A DNA stretch of 64,000 nucleotides from NCBI GenBank assembly GCA_014983025.1, contig JADCLP010000006.1, forward strand, positions 1 to 64,000, written 5' to 3'. This document shows positions 25,039-34,471 of the stretch, piece after piece. The translations under genes were made by a program, and so were the position numbers. How positions within the stretch are numbered: the stretch's first letter is position 1; the number at the start of each line of letters is the position of its first letter. Below the pieces are notes generated by a model that was given only the letters and a program-made list of their open reading frames with translations, did no database searches and was not told the origin of the DNA. Source of the stretch: Erythrobacteraceae bacterium E2-1 Yellow Sea (GTDB taxonomy: Bacteria > Pseudomonadota > Alphaproteobacteria > Sphingomonadales > Sphingomonadaceae).

Positions 25039-25932
25039 ATGCACAGCTTTCCTGCCCCCGCCATGGCCATGGTTGAAACCATGCGCGAATCGGCCTCCTC
25101 CGACCCTGCCCGCGCAATCGCCTATCAGGGCGCGCCGGGAGCCAATTCGCACCGCGCCGCGATGGAGGCATGCCCCGAATGCCTGCCCCTGCCTTGTTTC
25201 AGCTTTGCCGATGCGCTGGATGCGGTGAAGATTGGCGATGCAGGCTGCGCCATCATCCCCATTGAAAATTCGCAGCATGGCCGCGTGGCAGACATCCATT
25301 TCCTGCTGCCCGAAAGCGGGCTTTATATCGTCGGCGAATATTTCATGCCGATCCATCACGCGCTTATGGCGCTGGGCGATGGGCCTTTCAAAGTCGCTTA
25401 CAGCCACCCGCAGGCATTGGGCCAATCGCGAAATTTCCTGCGGGAACGCGGTATAGTTCCGCTGAGCCATGCCGATACGGCAGGTGCTGCCGCCTATGTC
25501 GCGGAACTCGGCGATCCAGACGTGGCATCAATTTCCCCCCCCGTTGCAGCAGAGCTTTATGGCCTGAAAATCATCGAGAACAATGTCGAGGATTCGCCCG
25601 ATAATATGACACGCTTCGTCATATTGGCGCGCGAACCGGTTGATCCGGCCAGCCTGAAGGGTGAAGATGCGATCACCACCTTCGTATTCGAGGTAAAGAA
25701 TATCCCCGCTGCATTGTACAAGGCGATGGGCGGCTTTGCGACCAATGGCGTCAATATGACCAAGCTGGAAAGTTACCAGAAAGGCGCCAGCTTTTCTGCC
25801 ACCACTTTTTATGCGGACATCATTGGCGCGCCGGGTGATCCGGCGGTGGACCGTGCGCTGGAAGAACTTGCCTTCCATTCAAAGGAATTGCGCATTCTGG
25901 GCACATATCGTCAGGCACGCAAACGCGGTTGA
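25039..25932 (+). CDS. pheA: Prephenate dehydratase
   Basis: 297 residues, monofunctional (no chorismate mutase domain). It makes phenylpyruvate from prephenate for phenylalanine synthesis. The catalytic domain (about 28-205) shows AYQGAPGANSHRA, IPIENSQHGRVAD and the conserved Thr-Arg-Phe in DNMTRFVIL. The C-terminal ACT domain (about 215-295) carries KLESYQKG in place of the common ESRP, and allows feedback inhibition by phenylalanine. aroC, the enzyme supplying chorismate, is about 27 kb downstream. Confidence 0.94.
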   Translation: MHSFPAPAMAMVETMRESASSDPARAIAYQGAPGANSHRAAMEACPECLPLPCFSFADALDAVKIGDAGCAIIPIENSQHGRVADIHFLLPESGLYIVGEYFMPIHHALMALGDGPFKVAYSHPQALGQSRNFLRERGIVPLSHADTAGAAAYVAELGDPDVASISPPVAAELYGLKIIENNVEDSPDNMTRFVILAREPVDPASLKGEDAITTFVFEVKNIPAALYKAMGGFATNGVNMTKLESYQKGASFSATTFYADIIGAPGDPAVDRALEELAFHSKELRILGTYRQARKRG

Positions 25933-26080
25933 ACGGTTATGCGCTTCATCCAATGGAGCGCGTACCCTCAACCCATTGTTCACATTATGGCGGTCATAAG
26001 CGCCAAAGCCTTCACAAGGTTTGGCAAATTCTGCCCAGCGTGCTTGCGCCAGCCCATATGAGATGCGAACAGTTGAGTTG

Positions 26081-26764
26081 ATGACGACGGGATCGAGTTC
26101 TTCCTCGCCACAATCGGGCGCTGACATATCCAGCAGTTGGCGCGAATTGCGCGCCGACAGCGACATTCAGTTCGATCCTGTCACCATCCCCCCCCAACCC
26201 CCGCGCGAACCGACAGCTTTCGAACGCTTTATGCGTTGGTTGAGTGAACAGGTTGGCGACTTGGGCGGATATTTCGGATCCAGCTGGGGATGGTTCAAAT
26301 GGGTGCTGTTGGCGATCATGATCGCCGGCATAATAATCCTGATCTATCGCCTGATCGAACCCTATCTGGGCTGGAAACGAACAGCGCCGGGTGCAGACGC
26401 AGCCGAAGAATGGCGCCCTGACCAGCAAGCCTCCATCGCTTTGCTGAAAGAGGCAGACCGGCTGGCGGCAGAGGGTCGCTTTGATGAAGCAACGCATCTA
26501 CTGCTTCAGCGCAGCGTCAGCCAGATTGCCGCCGCCCGGCCCGATTGGGTGGAACCGTCCAGTACGGCGCGCGAATTATCGACCCTTTCCGGCCTGCCAG
26601 AAACTGCACGGCGCGCCTTCAGCGTAATTGCCGAACGTGTGGAACGCAGCATCTTTGCCCTTCGATCACTCAACCAGGGTGATTGGGAGGAGGCGCGCCA
26701 CGCCTATGCCGAATTCGCACTGGAACGGATTGCCGGCCGCCAATTGGACCGAGGTGCAGTATGA
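26081..26764 (+). CDS. DUF4129-like single-pass membrane protein
   Basis: 227 residues from ATG 26081 (ATG 26063 is the next upstream option). Residues about 60-90 form one membrane helix (WVLLAIMIAGIIILIYRL); the cytoplasmic C-terminal part has the pattern LLKEADRLAAEGRFDEATHLLLQ and a long helical end like DUF4129 proteins. DUF4129 members accompany MoxR-type AAA+ operons; their role is unknown. It opens the operon that runs to the beta-lactamase gene and its stop overlaps the next start (ATGA). Confidence 0.65.
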   Translation: MTTGSSSSSPQSGADISSSWRELRADSDIQFDPVTIPPQPPREPTAFERFMRWLSEQVGDLGGYFGSSWGWFKWVLLAIMIAGIIILIYRLIEPYLGWKRTAPGADAAEEWRPDQQASIALLKEADRLAAEGRFDEATHLLLQRSVSQIAAARPDWVEPSSTARELSTLSGLPETARRAFSVIAERVERSIFALRSLNQGDWEEARHAYAEFALERIAGRQLDRGAV

Positions 26765-28017
26765 GCGCGCGCGCAAGCAGCCCTTTTACTGCGCGCACGG
26801 TGCTGCTGATCGTGCTGTTTGGCGCGCTGGCCTTCCTCGCCCTGCTCTATGCCATCGGTGCGGGCGAAACTGGTTCTCGCGGTAATGATGGGCGTGCCCA
26901 TGCCGCAGCCAATGGGCTGAATGGATATGCCGGGCTGGCCAAATTGCTGGAGCTGGAGGGGTATGATGTCACACTTTCCCGCAGCAAGGGGCAATATACC
27001 ACCGCCAGCCTGCTGGTACTGACCCCGCCGCAATATATGGATGCAGAGGAATTCGCAGAAATCCTCGAAAAACGGCAATATTTGGGGCCGACTCTGGTGA
27101 TCCTGCCCAAATGGTATGCCGCCAACTTTCCGCAGAAATTGCCAGACAGCGTAAAGGACAAGGTCAAGAAAGGCTGGGTGCGATTGATGGGCACTTCACC
27201 GCCGACATGGACCGCAGATCTGCCCGAACCCTATGGTTTTGAAAGCGCAGAGCGTAACGACAGGAGCATCGAACTCAGTTGGCGCGGCATGGGGCTCACC
27301 GGTTCATTGCCGGACTCACATTCAGTGGCAGCCAAGCCCAACATCGCACAGGATGTACTGGTTGAGGCTGAAGACGGCGGCGTGCTTGCCCTGGATGTGC
27401 TGGGCGAGGATGGCAGCGATTTTTACGAAAATGCCTGGAACACGACCTTCATCGTCGAGCCAGATCTGGTCAATAATTATGGCCTGGCTGACGAAAGTCG
27501 CGCCGCGCTGGCTTTGGAGCTGGTGCGTACCGCTGCATATGATGATGATCTGCCCATTGTGTTCGACCTGACGTTGAATGGCTTTGGCGGGACAACCAAT
27601 CTGCTTACCCTTGCCTTCCAACCGCCCTTCCTTGCCGCTACACTGTGCCTGATATTGGCCTTGCTGGTCATCGGCTGGCGCGCATTCCGCCGCTTTGGCG
27701 CGGCGGCAGCAGAAGGCCCGGCCATTGCATATGGCAAGCGGCAATTGGTCACCAATGGTGCGGGCCTGATCTTGCGCGCGCGCCGTTTCCGCCTGCTTGC
27801 TGAACCTTATATCGCGCTCTGCGCCCGTCGTCTGGCACATCATCTGGGGCTGGTTCGGCCTGACCCGGCAGCGATTAATGCCGCGCTGGCCATGCGTTTG
27901 CCGGACGAATTGCCCTTTACCCATCGGGCAGAGGCCCTGCGCCACGCCCACAGACAATCCGATATCTTATGCGCCGCCGATGCGTTGAAAGAGCTTGAGA
28001 GGAAATTGACCACATGA
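26761..28017 (+). CDS. DUF4350 domain membrane protein
   Basis: 418 residues from ATG 26761, which overlaps the previous stop. An N-terminal helix (about 13-35) and another near residues 290-315 ([16 protein letters not shown]) flank a periplasmic GATase-like DUF4350 domain containing [20 protein letters not shown] and [17 protein letters not shown]4350 proteins are found between DUF4129 and MoxR genes in many bacteria; the function is unknown. Its stop overlaps the MoxR start by 4 nt. Confidence 0.8.
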   Translation: MSARASSPFTARTVLLIVLFGALAFLALLYAIGAGETGSRGNDGRAHAAANGLNGYAGLAKLLELEGYDVTLSRSKGQYTTASLLVLTPPQYMDAEEFAEILEKRQYLGPTLVILPKWYAANFPQKLPDSVKDKVKKGWVRLMGTSPPTWTADLPEPYGFESAERNDRSIELSWRGMGLTGSLPDSHSVAAKPNIAQDVLVEAEDGGVLALDVLGEDGSDFYENAWNTTFIVEPDLVNNYGLADESRAALALELVRTAAYDDDLPIVFDLTLNGFGGTTNLLTLAFQPPFLAATLCLILALLVIGWRAFRRFGAAAAEGPAIAYGKRQLVTNGAGLILRARRFRLLAEPYIALCARRLAHHLGLVRPDPAAINAALAMRLPDELPFTHRAEALRHAHRQSDILCAADALKELERKLTT

Positions 28018-28976
28018 GCATGACATTGGACCAGCTGCGCGATCTGGCAGGCGCTATCAGGGCCGAAGTGGGCAAAGCCATCATCGGACAAGATGATATG
28101 GTGGACCAATTGCTGGTGGCGATGGTGAGCCAGGGACATGTGCTGCTGGAAGGGCCGCCGGGAACAGCCAAGACATTTCTGGCGCAAAGCTTTGCTACCG
28201 CATTGGGCCTTGATTTCGGGCGTATCCAGTTCACGCCAGACCTGTTGCCGGGCGATATCCTGGGCTCCAATCTGTTCAACTTCCAGACCAGCCAGTTCAC
28301 GCTGACACGCGGGCCCATTTTCTGCGAGCTGCTGCTGGCAGATGAAATCAACCGTACCCCGCCCAAGACGCAGGCAGCGCTGCTGGAAGCGATGCAGGAA
28401 CGCCGTGTGACTCTGGATGGTGAAACGCATGCGCTGGGTGACCGCTTTATGGTCATGGCAACACAGAACCCGATTGAAAACCAGGGTGTCTATCCCCTGC
28501 CAGAGGCGCAGCTGGACCGCTTCCTGTTCAAGCTGCTGGTCCCTTACCCGGCAGAGGAAGAGGAGGCTGCTATTGTCCAGCGGTTTGGCCAGCGCCAAGG
28601 CCCACCCCGCCCCGCTGATCTGGGTGTAGGCGCCGTGGCCGACGCCGCCAAATTGGCCAGTGCCAGCGCTGCTGTGGATCAGGTAACGGTGGCGAAGGAA
28701 ATCGTGGACTATGTGGTGCGGTTGGTGCGCGCCACGCGCGATCATTCCGAATTGTCGGTTGGCGCCAGCCCACGCGCCGCTGTGATGCTGGCCAATGCTA
28801 CCCGCGCCCGCGCTGCGCTGCAGGGCCGCGATTATGCGATTCCCGACGATGTGAAGGCGCTGGCCGTGCCGGTTCTCCGCCACCGCCTGACGCTGAGCCC
28901 GGCCGCCGAAATCGAAGGGCGCAATGTGGAAGATCTGGTGGCCGAACTGGTGGAAGGGACGGAGGCACCGCGTTGA
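28014..28976 (+). CDS. MoxR-family AAA+ ATPase
   Basis: 320 residues. AAA_3 and lid domains are complete: Walker A GPPGTAKT (about 46-53), Walker [10 protein letters not shown] (about 106-114), sensor 1 [10 protein letters not shown], sensor 2 region [10 protein letters not shown]. MoxR proteins are chaperone-like ATPases acting with von Willebrand or DUF58 partners, here encoded next door. It probably remodels an envelope complex made by this operon, an inference from family context. Confidence 0.93.
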   Translation: MSMTLDQLRDLAGAIRAEVGKAIIGQDDMVDQLLVAMVSQGHVLLEGPPGTAKTFLAQSFATALGLDFGRIQFTPDLLPGDILGSNLFNFQTSQFTLTRGPIFCELLLADEINRTPPKTQAALLEAMQERRVTLDGETHALGDRFMVMATQNPIENQGVYPLPEAQLDRFLFKLLVPYPAEEEEAAIVQRFGQRQGPPRPADLGVGAVADAAKLASASAAVDQVTVAKEIVDYVVRLVRATRDHSELSVGASPRAAVMLANATRARAALQGRDYAIPDDVKALAVPVLRHRLTLSPAAEIEGRNVEDLVAELVEGTEAPR

Positions 28977-28980
28977 GGCA

Positions 28981-30345
28981 ATGAAGCTGCCACGCCTCCC
29001 TCAATTACCGAAGCTACCCCCGCTGCCATTCGTCCCGACCGAAAGGACGGCATGGATAGCAGCCATAGCCGCGCCCGTGGCATTGGTTGTTGCGGCGATT
29101 GCGCCCGCGCTGTGGTTCGCCGCACCACTGGCGGTTTTGACATTGCTGGGACTGGTGCTGCTGGACGCATTGCTGGCAGGCCCGGTGGACGAATGGCTGG
29201 TGATCGCGCCCACCGATACCGAAGTGGGCGAGCCAACCGGCATGGGCATGACCGCGCAATTTGGCAGGGCGGGCAATCCGCGCGAAGTGGATGGCGCGCT
29301 GGAATTCGACCCAAGGCTGGGGGAACAAGGGCGCACGACAATGCGGCTCAGCCCCACCGAGGCCGCCAATCAATGGCGCGGCAAAGTTGAAGTCACTCCC
29401 AACCGCCGCGGCACCGCGCCTGTTACGCAAGGCTGGCTGCGCTGGACCGGCCCGCTGGGCTTGGGCGCGCGCCAGCAATCGCGCGCGCTCGATCAAGCAG
29501 TACGCATCTGGCCCGATCTTTCCGCTGTGCGCAGCCGCGAATTGCAGACCTTCCTGCGCGATGCCCAATTCGGCCTGATCGCGCGGCGCATCCGCGGTGA
29601 AGGGACGCAGTTTGAGGCATTGTCCGAATTTGAACCCGGCATGGACCGCCGCCGGATCGACTGGAAGGCCAGCGCGCGGCACACGCGGCTCTATGCCCGT
29701 GAAAATGAATCCGAACGCAACAATCAGATCGTCTTTGCCTTTGATTGCGGGCAAGCTATGTGCGAACCGGTGGACGGCCTGCCACGCATTGACCGTGCTG
29801 TCTCCGCCGCACTGACCGCAGCCTATGTCGCGTTGAAATCGGGTGACCGCGCTGCCTTGTTTGGCTTTGCCCAGCGCCCCGAAGTGATGACACCTTTCAT
29901 CACCGATGCGCGCAGCTTCCACCGCCTGCAAAGCGCCGCGGCAGGGCTGGATTACCATTCCACAGAGCCAAATTTCACGCTGGCGCTGGCGACGCTGACG
30001 GCAAAGCTGAAGCGCCGGTCACTGATCGTGCTGTTTTCCGATTTCACCGATCTGACTGCGGCGGAGCTGATGGTGGAAAGCATCGGGCGGCTGGTTGATC
30101 GCCATCTGGTGCTGTTCGTGACCATTGCCGATAGCGAGCTGGAGGAGTTTACCAGTGCCGAACCGGGCGATCTGGCGGTGCTGGCGCGCAGCGTCACCGC
30201 CGATGCGCTGGCCCGCCAGCGCGCGCTGGTGCTGCAAAGGCTGCGGCGGCTGGGGGTGGATGTGATAGAGGCACCGTGGGACCAGATCGGAACCCGCCTG
30301 ATTGATCGCTATTTCGAAATCAAACGCAGCGAGGCAATCGGATGA
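28981..30345 (+). CDS. DUF58 domain protein (MoxR partner)
   Basis: 454 residues from ATG 28981, five bases after the MoxR stop. Two N-terminal membrane helices (about 23-65) precede a large soluble part with the DUF58 signature FEALSEFEPGMDRRRIDWKA-type segment (near residue 210-230) and a von Willebrand-like fold with VFAFDCGQAM and LFSDFTD. It is the usual MoxR partner and may bind its targets through the vWA metal site. The function is not established. Confidence 0.88.
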   Translation: MKLPRLPQLPKLPPLPFVPTERTAWIAAIAAPVALVVAAIAPALWFAAPLAVLTLLGLVLLDALLAGPVDEWLVIAPTDTEVGEPTGMGMTAQFGRAGNPREVDGALEFDPRLGEQGRTTMRLSPTEAANQWRGKVEVTPNRRGTAPVTQGWLRWTGPLGLGARQQSRALDQAVRIWPDLSAVRSRELQTFLRDAQFGLIARRIRGEGTQFEALSEFEPGMDRRRIDWKASARHTRLYARENESERNNQIVFAFDCGQAMCEPVDGLPRIDRAVSAALTAAYVALKSGDRAALFGFAQRPEVMTPFITDARSFHRLQSAAAGLDYHSTEPNFTLALATLTAKLKRRSLIVLFSDFTDLTAAELMVESIGRLVDRHLVLFVTIADSELEEFTSAEPGDLAVLARSVTADALARQRALVLQRLRRLGVDVIEAPWDQIGTRLIDRYFEIKRSEAIG

Positions 30346-31406
30346 GGGCCCCCGTTCTTTCCCGCTGGTTTGGCGAGGCAGAGATTGCCGCCCCGCCCGA
30401 TATAGAAAGTGCCGCCCTGCGATCAGACCGTTTCCGGCTGGAACGCGAAGGTGACTGGACCCGGCTGGAAGATATTCTGAAACGGATGGAACGCGGATCG
30501 CTGCGCGGCATATCGGATGATGATCTGCTGGCGCTGCCCGTGTTATATCGCACAGCCGCCTCAAGCCTTTCCGTCGCGCGCGAAACCTCGCTCGACGCGG
30601 CAACGCTGGCCTATCTGGAAGCACTGGTCCAGCGCGCATGGTTCCAGGTTTATGGGCCGCGAAAGGGTTTGATCGGCTGGCTGCGCAGCTTCCTGTTCGG
30701 TGGATGGAGCCGCGCGGTGCGCGAAATCTGGCTGGATATCTGCATCGCTTTTGCCGTGATGGTTACAGGCACGATTGTCGGCTGGTTGCTGGTGGCGCAG
30801 GATCAGAAATGGTATTTCCGCCTGGTCCCATCGCAATTTGCCGACACACGCGTGCCAGGTGCCAGCCGTGAACAATTGCAGCAGGCACTGGCAGGACAAG
30901 ATGAAACGAGCGGACTGTTCTTCTTTTCCGCATCGCTTTTCAGCAATAATGCCGGCGTTGCGATCATGGCCTTTGCCCTGGGTTTTGCCTTTGGCATCCC
31001 ATCGCTGATGCTGCTGGTGCATAATATGGCGGTGTTGGGCGCGATGATGTGGCTGTTTGCCGGACAGGATCTGACACTGGAATTTGCCGCATGGCTTTCT
31101 GTCCACGGTACGACCGAACTGTTCGCCATATTGCTGGCAGGGGCTGCGGGCCTGCATATCGGCCGTTCAATGGCCTTCCCCGGCACGCGCCCGGTGTTGA
31201 CCGCCGCATCAGAGGCTGGACGGCGCAGCGCGCTGGTGATGACTGGCGTTGTGCTGATGATGGTGGTCGCCGCCATGCTGGAGGCTTTCCCGCGCCAGCT
31301 GGTGGGCGGCACTTTTGACCGGTTGCTGATTGGTGGAACGCTGCTGTCATTATGGCTCGCCTATTTCTTTGCCTATCGCCCCCGCCGCAGGGGGGATGAA
31401 GGATGA
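30342..31406 (+). CDS. Stage II sporulation protein M (SpoIIM/DUF95) family membrane protein
   Basis: 354 residues with ATGA overlap to the DUF58 gene. A soluble N-terminal part (1-125) with YLEALVQRAWFQVYG precedes about six membrane helices (about 130-350), including the conserved VAIMAFALGFAFGIPSLMLL stretch and HGTTELFAILLAGAAGL, which define the SpoIIM family. In spore formers SpoIIM is part of the DMP complex for engulfment; in this non-spore former it belongs to the MoxR operon with an unknown envelope role. Confidence 0.88.
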   Translation: MRAPVLSRWFGEAEIAAPPDIESAALRSDRFRLEREGDWTRLEDILKRMERGSLRGISDDDLLALPVLYRTAASSLSVARETSLDAATLAYLEALVQRAWFQVYGPRKGLIGWLRSFLFGGWSRAVREIWLDICIAFAVMVTGTIVGWLLVAQDQKWYFRLVPSQFADTRVPGASREQLQQALAGQDETSGLFFFSASLFSNNAGVAIMAFALGFAFGIPSLMLLVHNMAVLGAMMWLFAGQDLTLEFAAWLSVHGTTELFAILLAGAAGLHIGRSMAFPGTRPVLTAASEAGRRSALVMTGVVLMMVVAAMLEAFPRQLVGGTFDRLLIGGTLLSLWLAYFFAYRPRRRGDEG

Positions 31407-32323
31407 GCAGCACCCCACCCCTTACAACCGGTATGATGGAAAAGCGCCGCCGCGTAATGATCACGCCCGAAGGGGTGGCTGTGCCCATTACCGTTGCATC
31501 GCGCGGGTCACGGATTGGTGCCATCATCCTCGATTTCCTGATCCTCTATTTCGGGATGTTGTTTGTCTTTTTGCTGCTGATCTGGGCAGCAGGTGGCCTG
31601 ATCGAAGATGTCATGGCGGGTGCTGACGAACAGGTGCAGGGTGCAGCGGAATTCCTGCTGGTGGTGTTGATCCTGGCGATATTCATGGTCCGCTATGGCT
31701 ATTTCCTGGCCATGGAACTGGGCCCACGCGGCGCAACATGGGGCAAGCGCATCACCGGCATACGCGTGGCGGCGCGCGATGGCGGGCGGCTGACGGCTGA
31801 AGCAATAATCGCCCGCAATCTGATCCGCGATATCGAATTGTTCATGCCGCTGGTGTTCCTGATGGTCGCCCCCACGGGTGAAGCTGGGGCCGCGGGCGTT
31901 GCAGGTGCAGCATGGTTCCTGCTGTTCATGGCTTTCCCCTTCTTCAACAAGGATGCGATGCGCGCGGGCGATGTAATCGCGGGCACTTGGGTGGTGGAGG
32001 CGCCACGGATCAAGCTGGCAGAGCTCATCACCACCCGTGACAATGCGCAGGGCGGCAGCATGTTGACCGGCACACGCTATGAATTCGGCGAGGCAGAATT
32101 GGGCATTTATGGCGAGCATGAATTGCAGACGCTGGAGCGGGTATTGCGCGGTGGCAGCACGGAAGCGATCATAGCCGTGCACGAAACGATCTGCCGCAAG
32201 ATCGGTTGGGAACCTGGGGCAGGCGATGAACGTGCCTTTCTGGAAGCATTTTACGCCCAATTGCGCGCCCGGCTGGAGGGTGAAATGAGGTTTGGCCGCC
32301 GCAAGAAGGACAAATTCTCGTGA
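31403..32323 (+). CDS. RDD family membrane protein
   Basis: 306 residues with ATGA overlap. RDD-type membrane helices are at about 35-62, 80-100 and 145-180; the sequence SRGSRIGAIILDFLI carries the first R and D positions, and GPRGATWGKRITGIRV follows the second helix. The C-terminal 110 residues are soluble and charged, longer than in minimal RDD proteins. It belongs to the MoxR/SpoIIM operon. The function is unknown. Confidence 0.87.
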   Translation: MSSTPPLTTGMMEKRRRVMITPEGVAVPITVASRGSRIGAIILDFLILYFGMLFVFLLLIWAAGGLIEDVMAGADEQVQGAAEFLLVVLILAIFMVRYGYFLAMELGPRGATWGKRITGIRVAARDGGRLTAEAIIARNLIRDIELFMPLVFLMVAPTGEAGAAGVAGAAWFLLFMAFPFFNKDAMRAGDVIAGTWVVEAPRIKLAELITTRDNAQGGSMLTGTRYEFGEAELGIYGEHELQTLERVLRGGSTEAIIAVHETICRKIGWEPGAGDERAFLEAFYAQLRARLEGEMRFGRRKKDKFS

Positions 32324-32784
32324 GCTTATACCGCATCACGCAAGACGATCTGACCAGTTCAGCAGTCCTGGAACTGCTGCAGTTTCATCTGGACGAGATG
32401 TATCAATGGTCCCCGCCCGAAAGCGTCCACGCAATGCCCGCCGAACGTCTGCGCGCTGCCGATGTCAGCTTTTATACAGCATGGGACGGAGAACAGCTTG
32501 CCGCCGTCGGCGCATTGAAGGAACTGGACAAAGAACGTGGCGAACTGAAATCCATGCGCGCAGTACCCGCATATCGCGGCAAGGGCGCAGGAGAGGCAAT
32601 ATTACTGCATCTGATGGATGAAGGCGGGCAGCGCGGATACAACTGGCTGGGCCTTGAAACCGGACGTCCGGCACCCTTCCTTCCCGCCCGGCGCCTGTAT
32701 GAAAAGCATGGCTTTGCCGAATGTCCTGCTTTTGGCGATTATATCTCTGACGAATTCAGCCTTTGCATGGAGAAGTACCTATGA
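32320..32784 (+). CDS. GNAT N-acetyltransferase
   Basis: 154 residues with GTG start overlapping the RDD stop (GTGA). The GNAT acetyl-CoA loop is in the segment RAVPAYRGKGAGEAIL (about 75-92), after AVGALKELDKERGELKSM. The acceptor is unknown. The C-terminal block GLETGRPAPFLPARRLYEKHGF is typical of PaiA/YncA-like acetyltransferases that act on small amines. Its stop overlaps the beta-lactamase start, so it is firmly part of the operon. Confidence 0.88.
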   Translation: MSLYRITQDDLTSSAVLELLQFHLDEMYQWSPPESVHAMPAERLRAADVSFYTAWDGEQLAAVGALKELDKERGELKSMRAVPAYRGKGAGEAILLHLMDEGGQRGYNWLGLETGRPAPFLPARRLYEKHGFAECPAFGDYISDEFSLCMEKYL

Positions 32785-33686
32785 CGCCTGACAGACGGCA
32801 CTTCCTGGCGGGGGCTGTTGCACTGGCAGCATCGGCCTGCGTGCCAATTGACACCAGCCTGCCCGGCCGCCTTGTCGCCAAGCTGCGGATTATAGAGGCG
32901 GCAAGCGGTGGTTCACTGGGTGTAAGTTTTTACGATACTGGCAGCGGGGGCAGCATGGGTCTGAACCGATCCATGCGTTTTGGCCATTGTTCGTCCTTCA
33001 AATTCTCACTTGCCGCCCAGGTACTCGATCTGGACCAGCAGGGCATCAAGGATGCTGACCAGCTTTTGCGGTGGAGTGAGGGCGATCTCATGTTTGTCTC
33101 CCCCTTCACCACCAAACGGCTGGACGAGGGCGCGACAATGCTGGAGCTTGCCGAAGCAACCCAGAAATACAGTGACAATGCCGCCGCCAATATCCTGCTG
33201 CGTCAGCTTGGTGGCCCGGAAGGTTTAACCCGGTTCTGGCGCGATAATGGCGATACGATCAGCCGCCTTGATCGTTACGAACCAGAACTAAACAATGTGC
33301 CAGTAGGTGAAGTGCGGGACACTACAACGCCCGATGCCATGGCGCGCACTGTCGCCCGGCTGGCGTGGGGTAATGCGCTGGAGGATGATCGGCGCGCCCT
33401 GCTGCGGCAATGGATGGTCGATACGCCAACCGGCGTGCGGCGCGTGCGGGCCGGCCTGCCAGATGGCTGGGTAACGGGTGACAAAACCGGCACTTCGATC
33501 TGGCCCGGCATGCAGGCACTTTATGTCGATATTGGCTGGGTCCAGGCACCCGGTCGCGCGCCGGTGAGTTTCGCCACCTATTTCCGCAGCGATGCAGAAC
33601 AACAGGATATGAACCCAAAGTCAGAGGCTGTGCTGGCCGAAGTGGGCAAGGTGCTGGCTGATTTTGCGTTGAATAGGGTGAGTTAG
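32781..33686 (+). CDS. Class A beta-lactamase, probable Tat/lipoprotein signal
   Basis: 301 residues from ATG 32781 (ATGA overlap). All class A motifs are in place: Ser71-x-x-Lys74 (SSFK), Ser131-Asp132-Asn133, Glu167-x-x-x-Asn171 (EPELN) and Lys235-Thr-Gly. The N-terminus DRRHFLAGAVALAASAC has a twin-arginine and a lipobox ending at Cys20. Cys70 precedes the active serine, but no partner cysteine is at the 238-like position, so the carbapenemase disulfide is absent. It is translationally coupled to a MoxR envelope operon, not beside an ampR or mobile element. The spectrum cannot be read from sequence. Confidence 0.9.
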   Translation: MTPDRRHFLAGAVALAASACVPIDTSLPGRLVAKLRIIEAASGGSLGVSFYDTGSGGSMGLNRSMRFGHCSSFKFSLAAQVLDLDQQGIKDADQLLRWSEGDLMFVSPFTTKRLDEGATMLELAEATQKYSDNAAANILLRQLGGPEGLTRFWRDNGDTISRLDRYEPELNNVPVGEVRDTTTPDAMARTVARLAWGNALEDDRRALLRQWMVDTPTGVRRVRAGLPDGWVTGDKTGTSIWPGMQALYVDIGWVQAPGRAPVSFATYFRSDAEQQDMNPKSEAVLAEVGKVLADFALNRVS

Positions 33687-34471
33687 GAACGCAATCCCAC
33701 GATCATGCCTTCTGCCAGCCAATGGCCCAGAAACTGGCCGGCCTGCATAATTGCCTGTTCCACGCCCAGTTCATCGCTGAGCATTTCGCACAGAACGCCA
33801 TAACTTGCGCCCGCCTGCATCGTGGTAAAGGCGCGGCCTTCCAATGTGCTGGCCATGGTAAAGGTAGACCGCTCCCCCTCTCGCCAGACAATGCAGGTTG
33901 CGGGATGATCAAGCGGTGTAACTGCCACACCTGACGCATCCTCATCCGCCACATGCTGCCAGATCGCGCGCAGATCATGGCGCACCACACAGCTGCTGGA
34001 CCCGGGCTGGAATGCCAGCTGCAACCCAGCCCAATCCTCTTCACCAAATGCAGCGGTGGCAGCGGAAAATCCCGCCGCATCCATCGCCGTGCTGTCTGCC
34101 GCGGTGAACACATCCATCATCGCGCCTTCCAACCAGGCCAATTCACCCACTTCTGGATCGCCAGTGAATAATTCTGCGCAGGTGGCATCGAAACCGATCC
34201 CGGCATCATCCAATGTCCAGCTGGTGGGCGGGTGGCTGATCACATGATGGGCGGCTGCGCGGCCAAAGGCATCAGCCCCAACCCAGCGTTCTGTCCGTTC
34301 ATAGATGGCCCGCAGCGCATCTATCAGCGCGCTGCGATAATTGTTGCGATAGACCGCCATGCCTGCCGCGTGGCTTGACCCCCAGCCATGGGGCAGAGGT
34401 GCATCAGCATCCAGCACCTGCGCCAGGAAGGTGGTTTGCAGATCGGCCAATGGGGCGGCGGCCATGGTCAT
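33683..34471 (-). CDS. bufC: Bufferin maturation partner BufC (DUF2063, HvfC-type)
   Basis: 262 residues. The N-terminal DUF2063/HvfC domain (about 8-95) has LQTTFLAQVLDAD and MAVYRNNYRSALIDALRAIYERTERWVG; the C-terminal part is less conserved. In bufferin and methanobactin-like pathways this protein partners the DUF692/MNIO enzyme and helps present the precursor. It overlaps bufB by 4 nt (ATGA). Its stop overlaps that of the convergent beta-lactamase gene by 4 bases. Confidence 0.85.
   Translation of the reverse strand: MTMAAAPLADLQTTFLAQVLDADAPLPHGWGSSHAAGMAVYRNNYRSALIDALRAIYERTERWVGADAFGRAAAHHVISHPPTSWTLDDAGIGFDATCAELFTGDPEVGELAWLEGAMMDVFTAADSTAMDAAGFSAATAAFGEEDWAGLQLAFQPGSSSCVVRHDLRAIWQHVADEDASGVAVTPLDHPATCIVWREGERSTFTMASTLEGRAFTTMQAGASYGVLCEMLSDELGVEQAIMQAGQFLGHWLAEGMIVGLRS

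Noticed and set aside
27840-28883. Long minus-strand frame (347 codons) under the DUF4350/MoxR genes
   Set aside because: Antisense to two recognised genes with intact motifs; the composition is His/Gln-rich shadow sequence.
29014-29958. Long minus-strand frame (314 codons) under the DUF58 gene
   Set aside because: Antisense shadow; no recognisable motif and no ribosome site.
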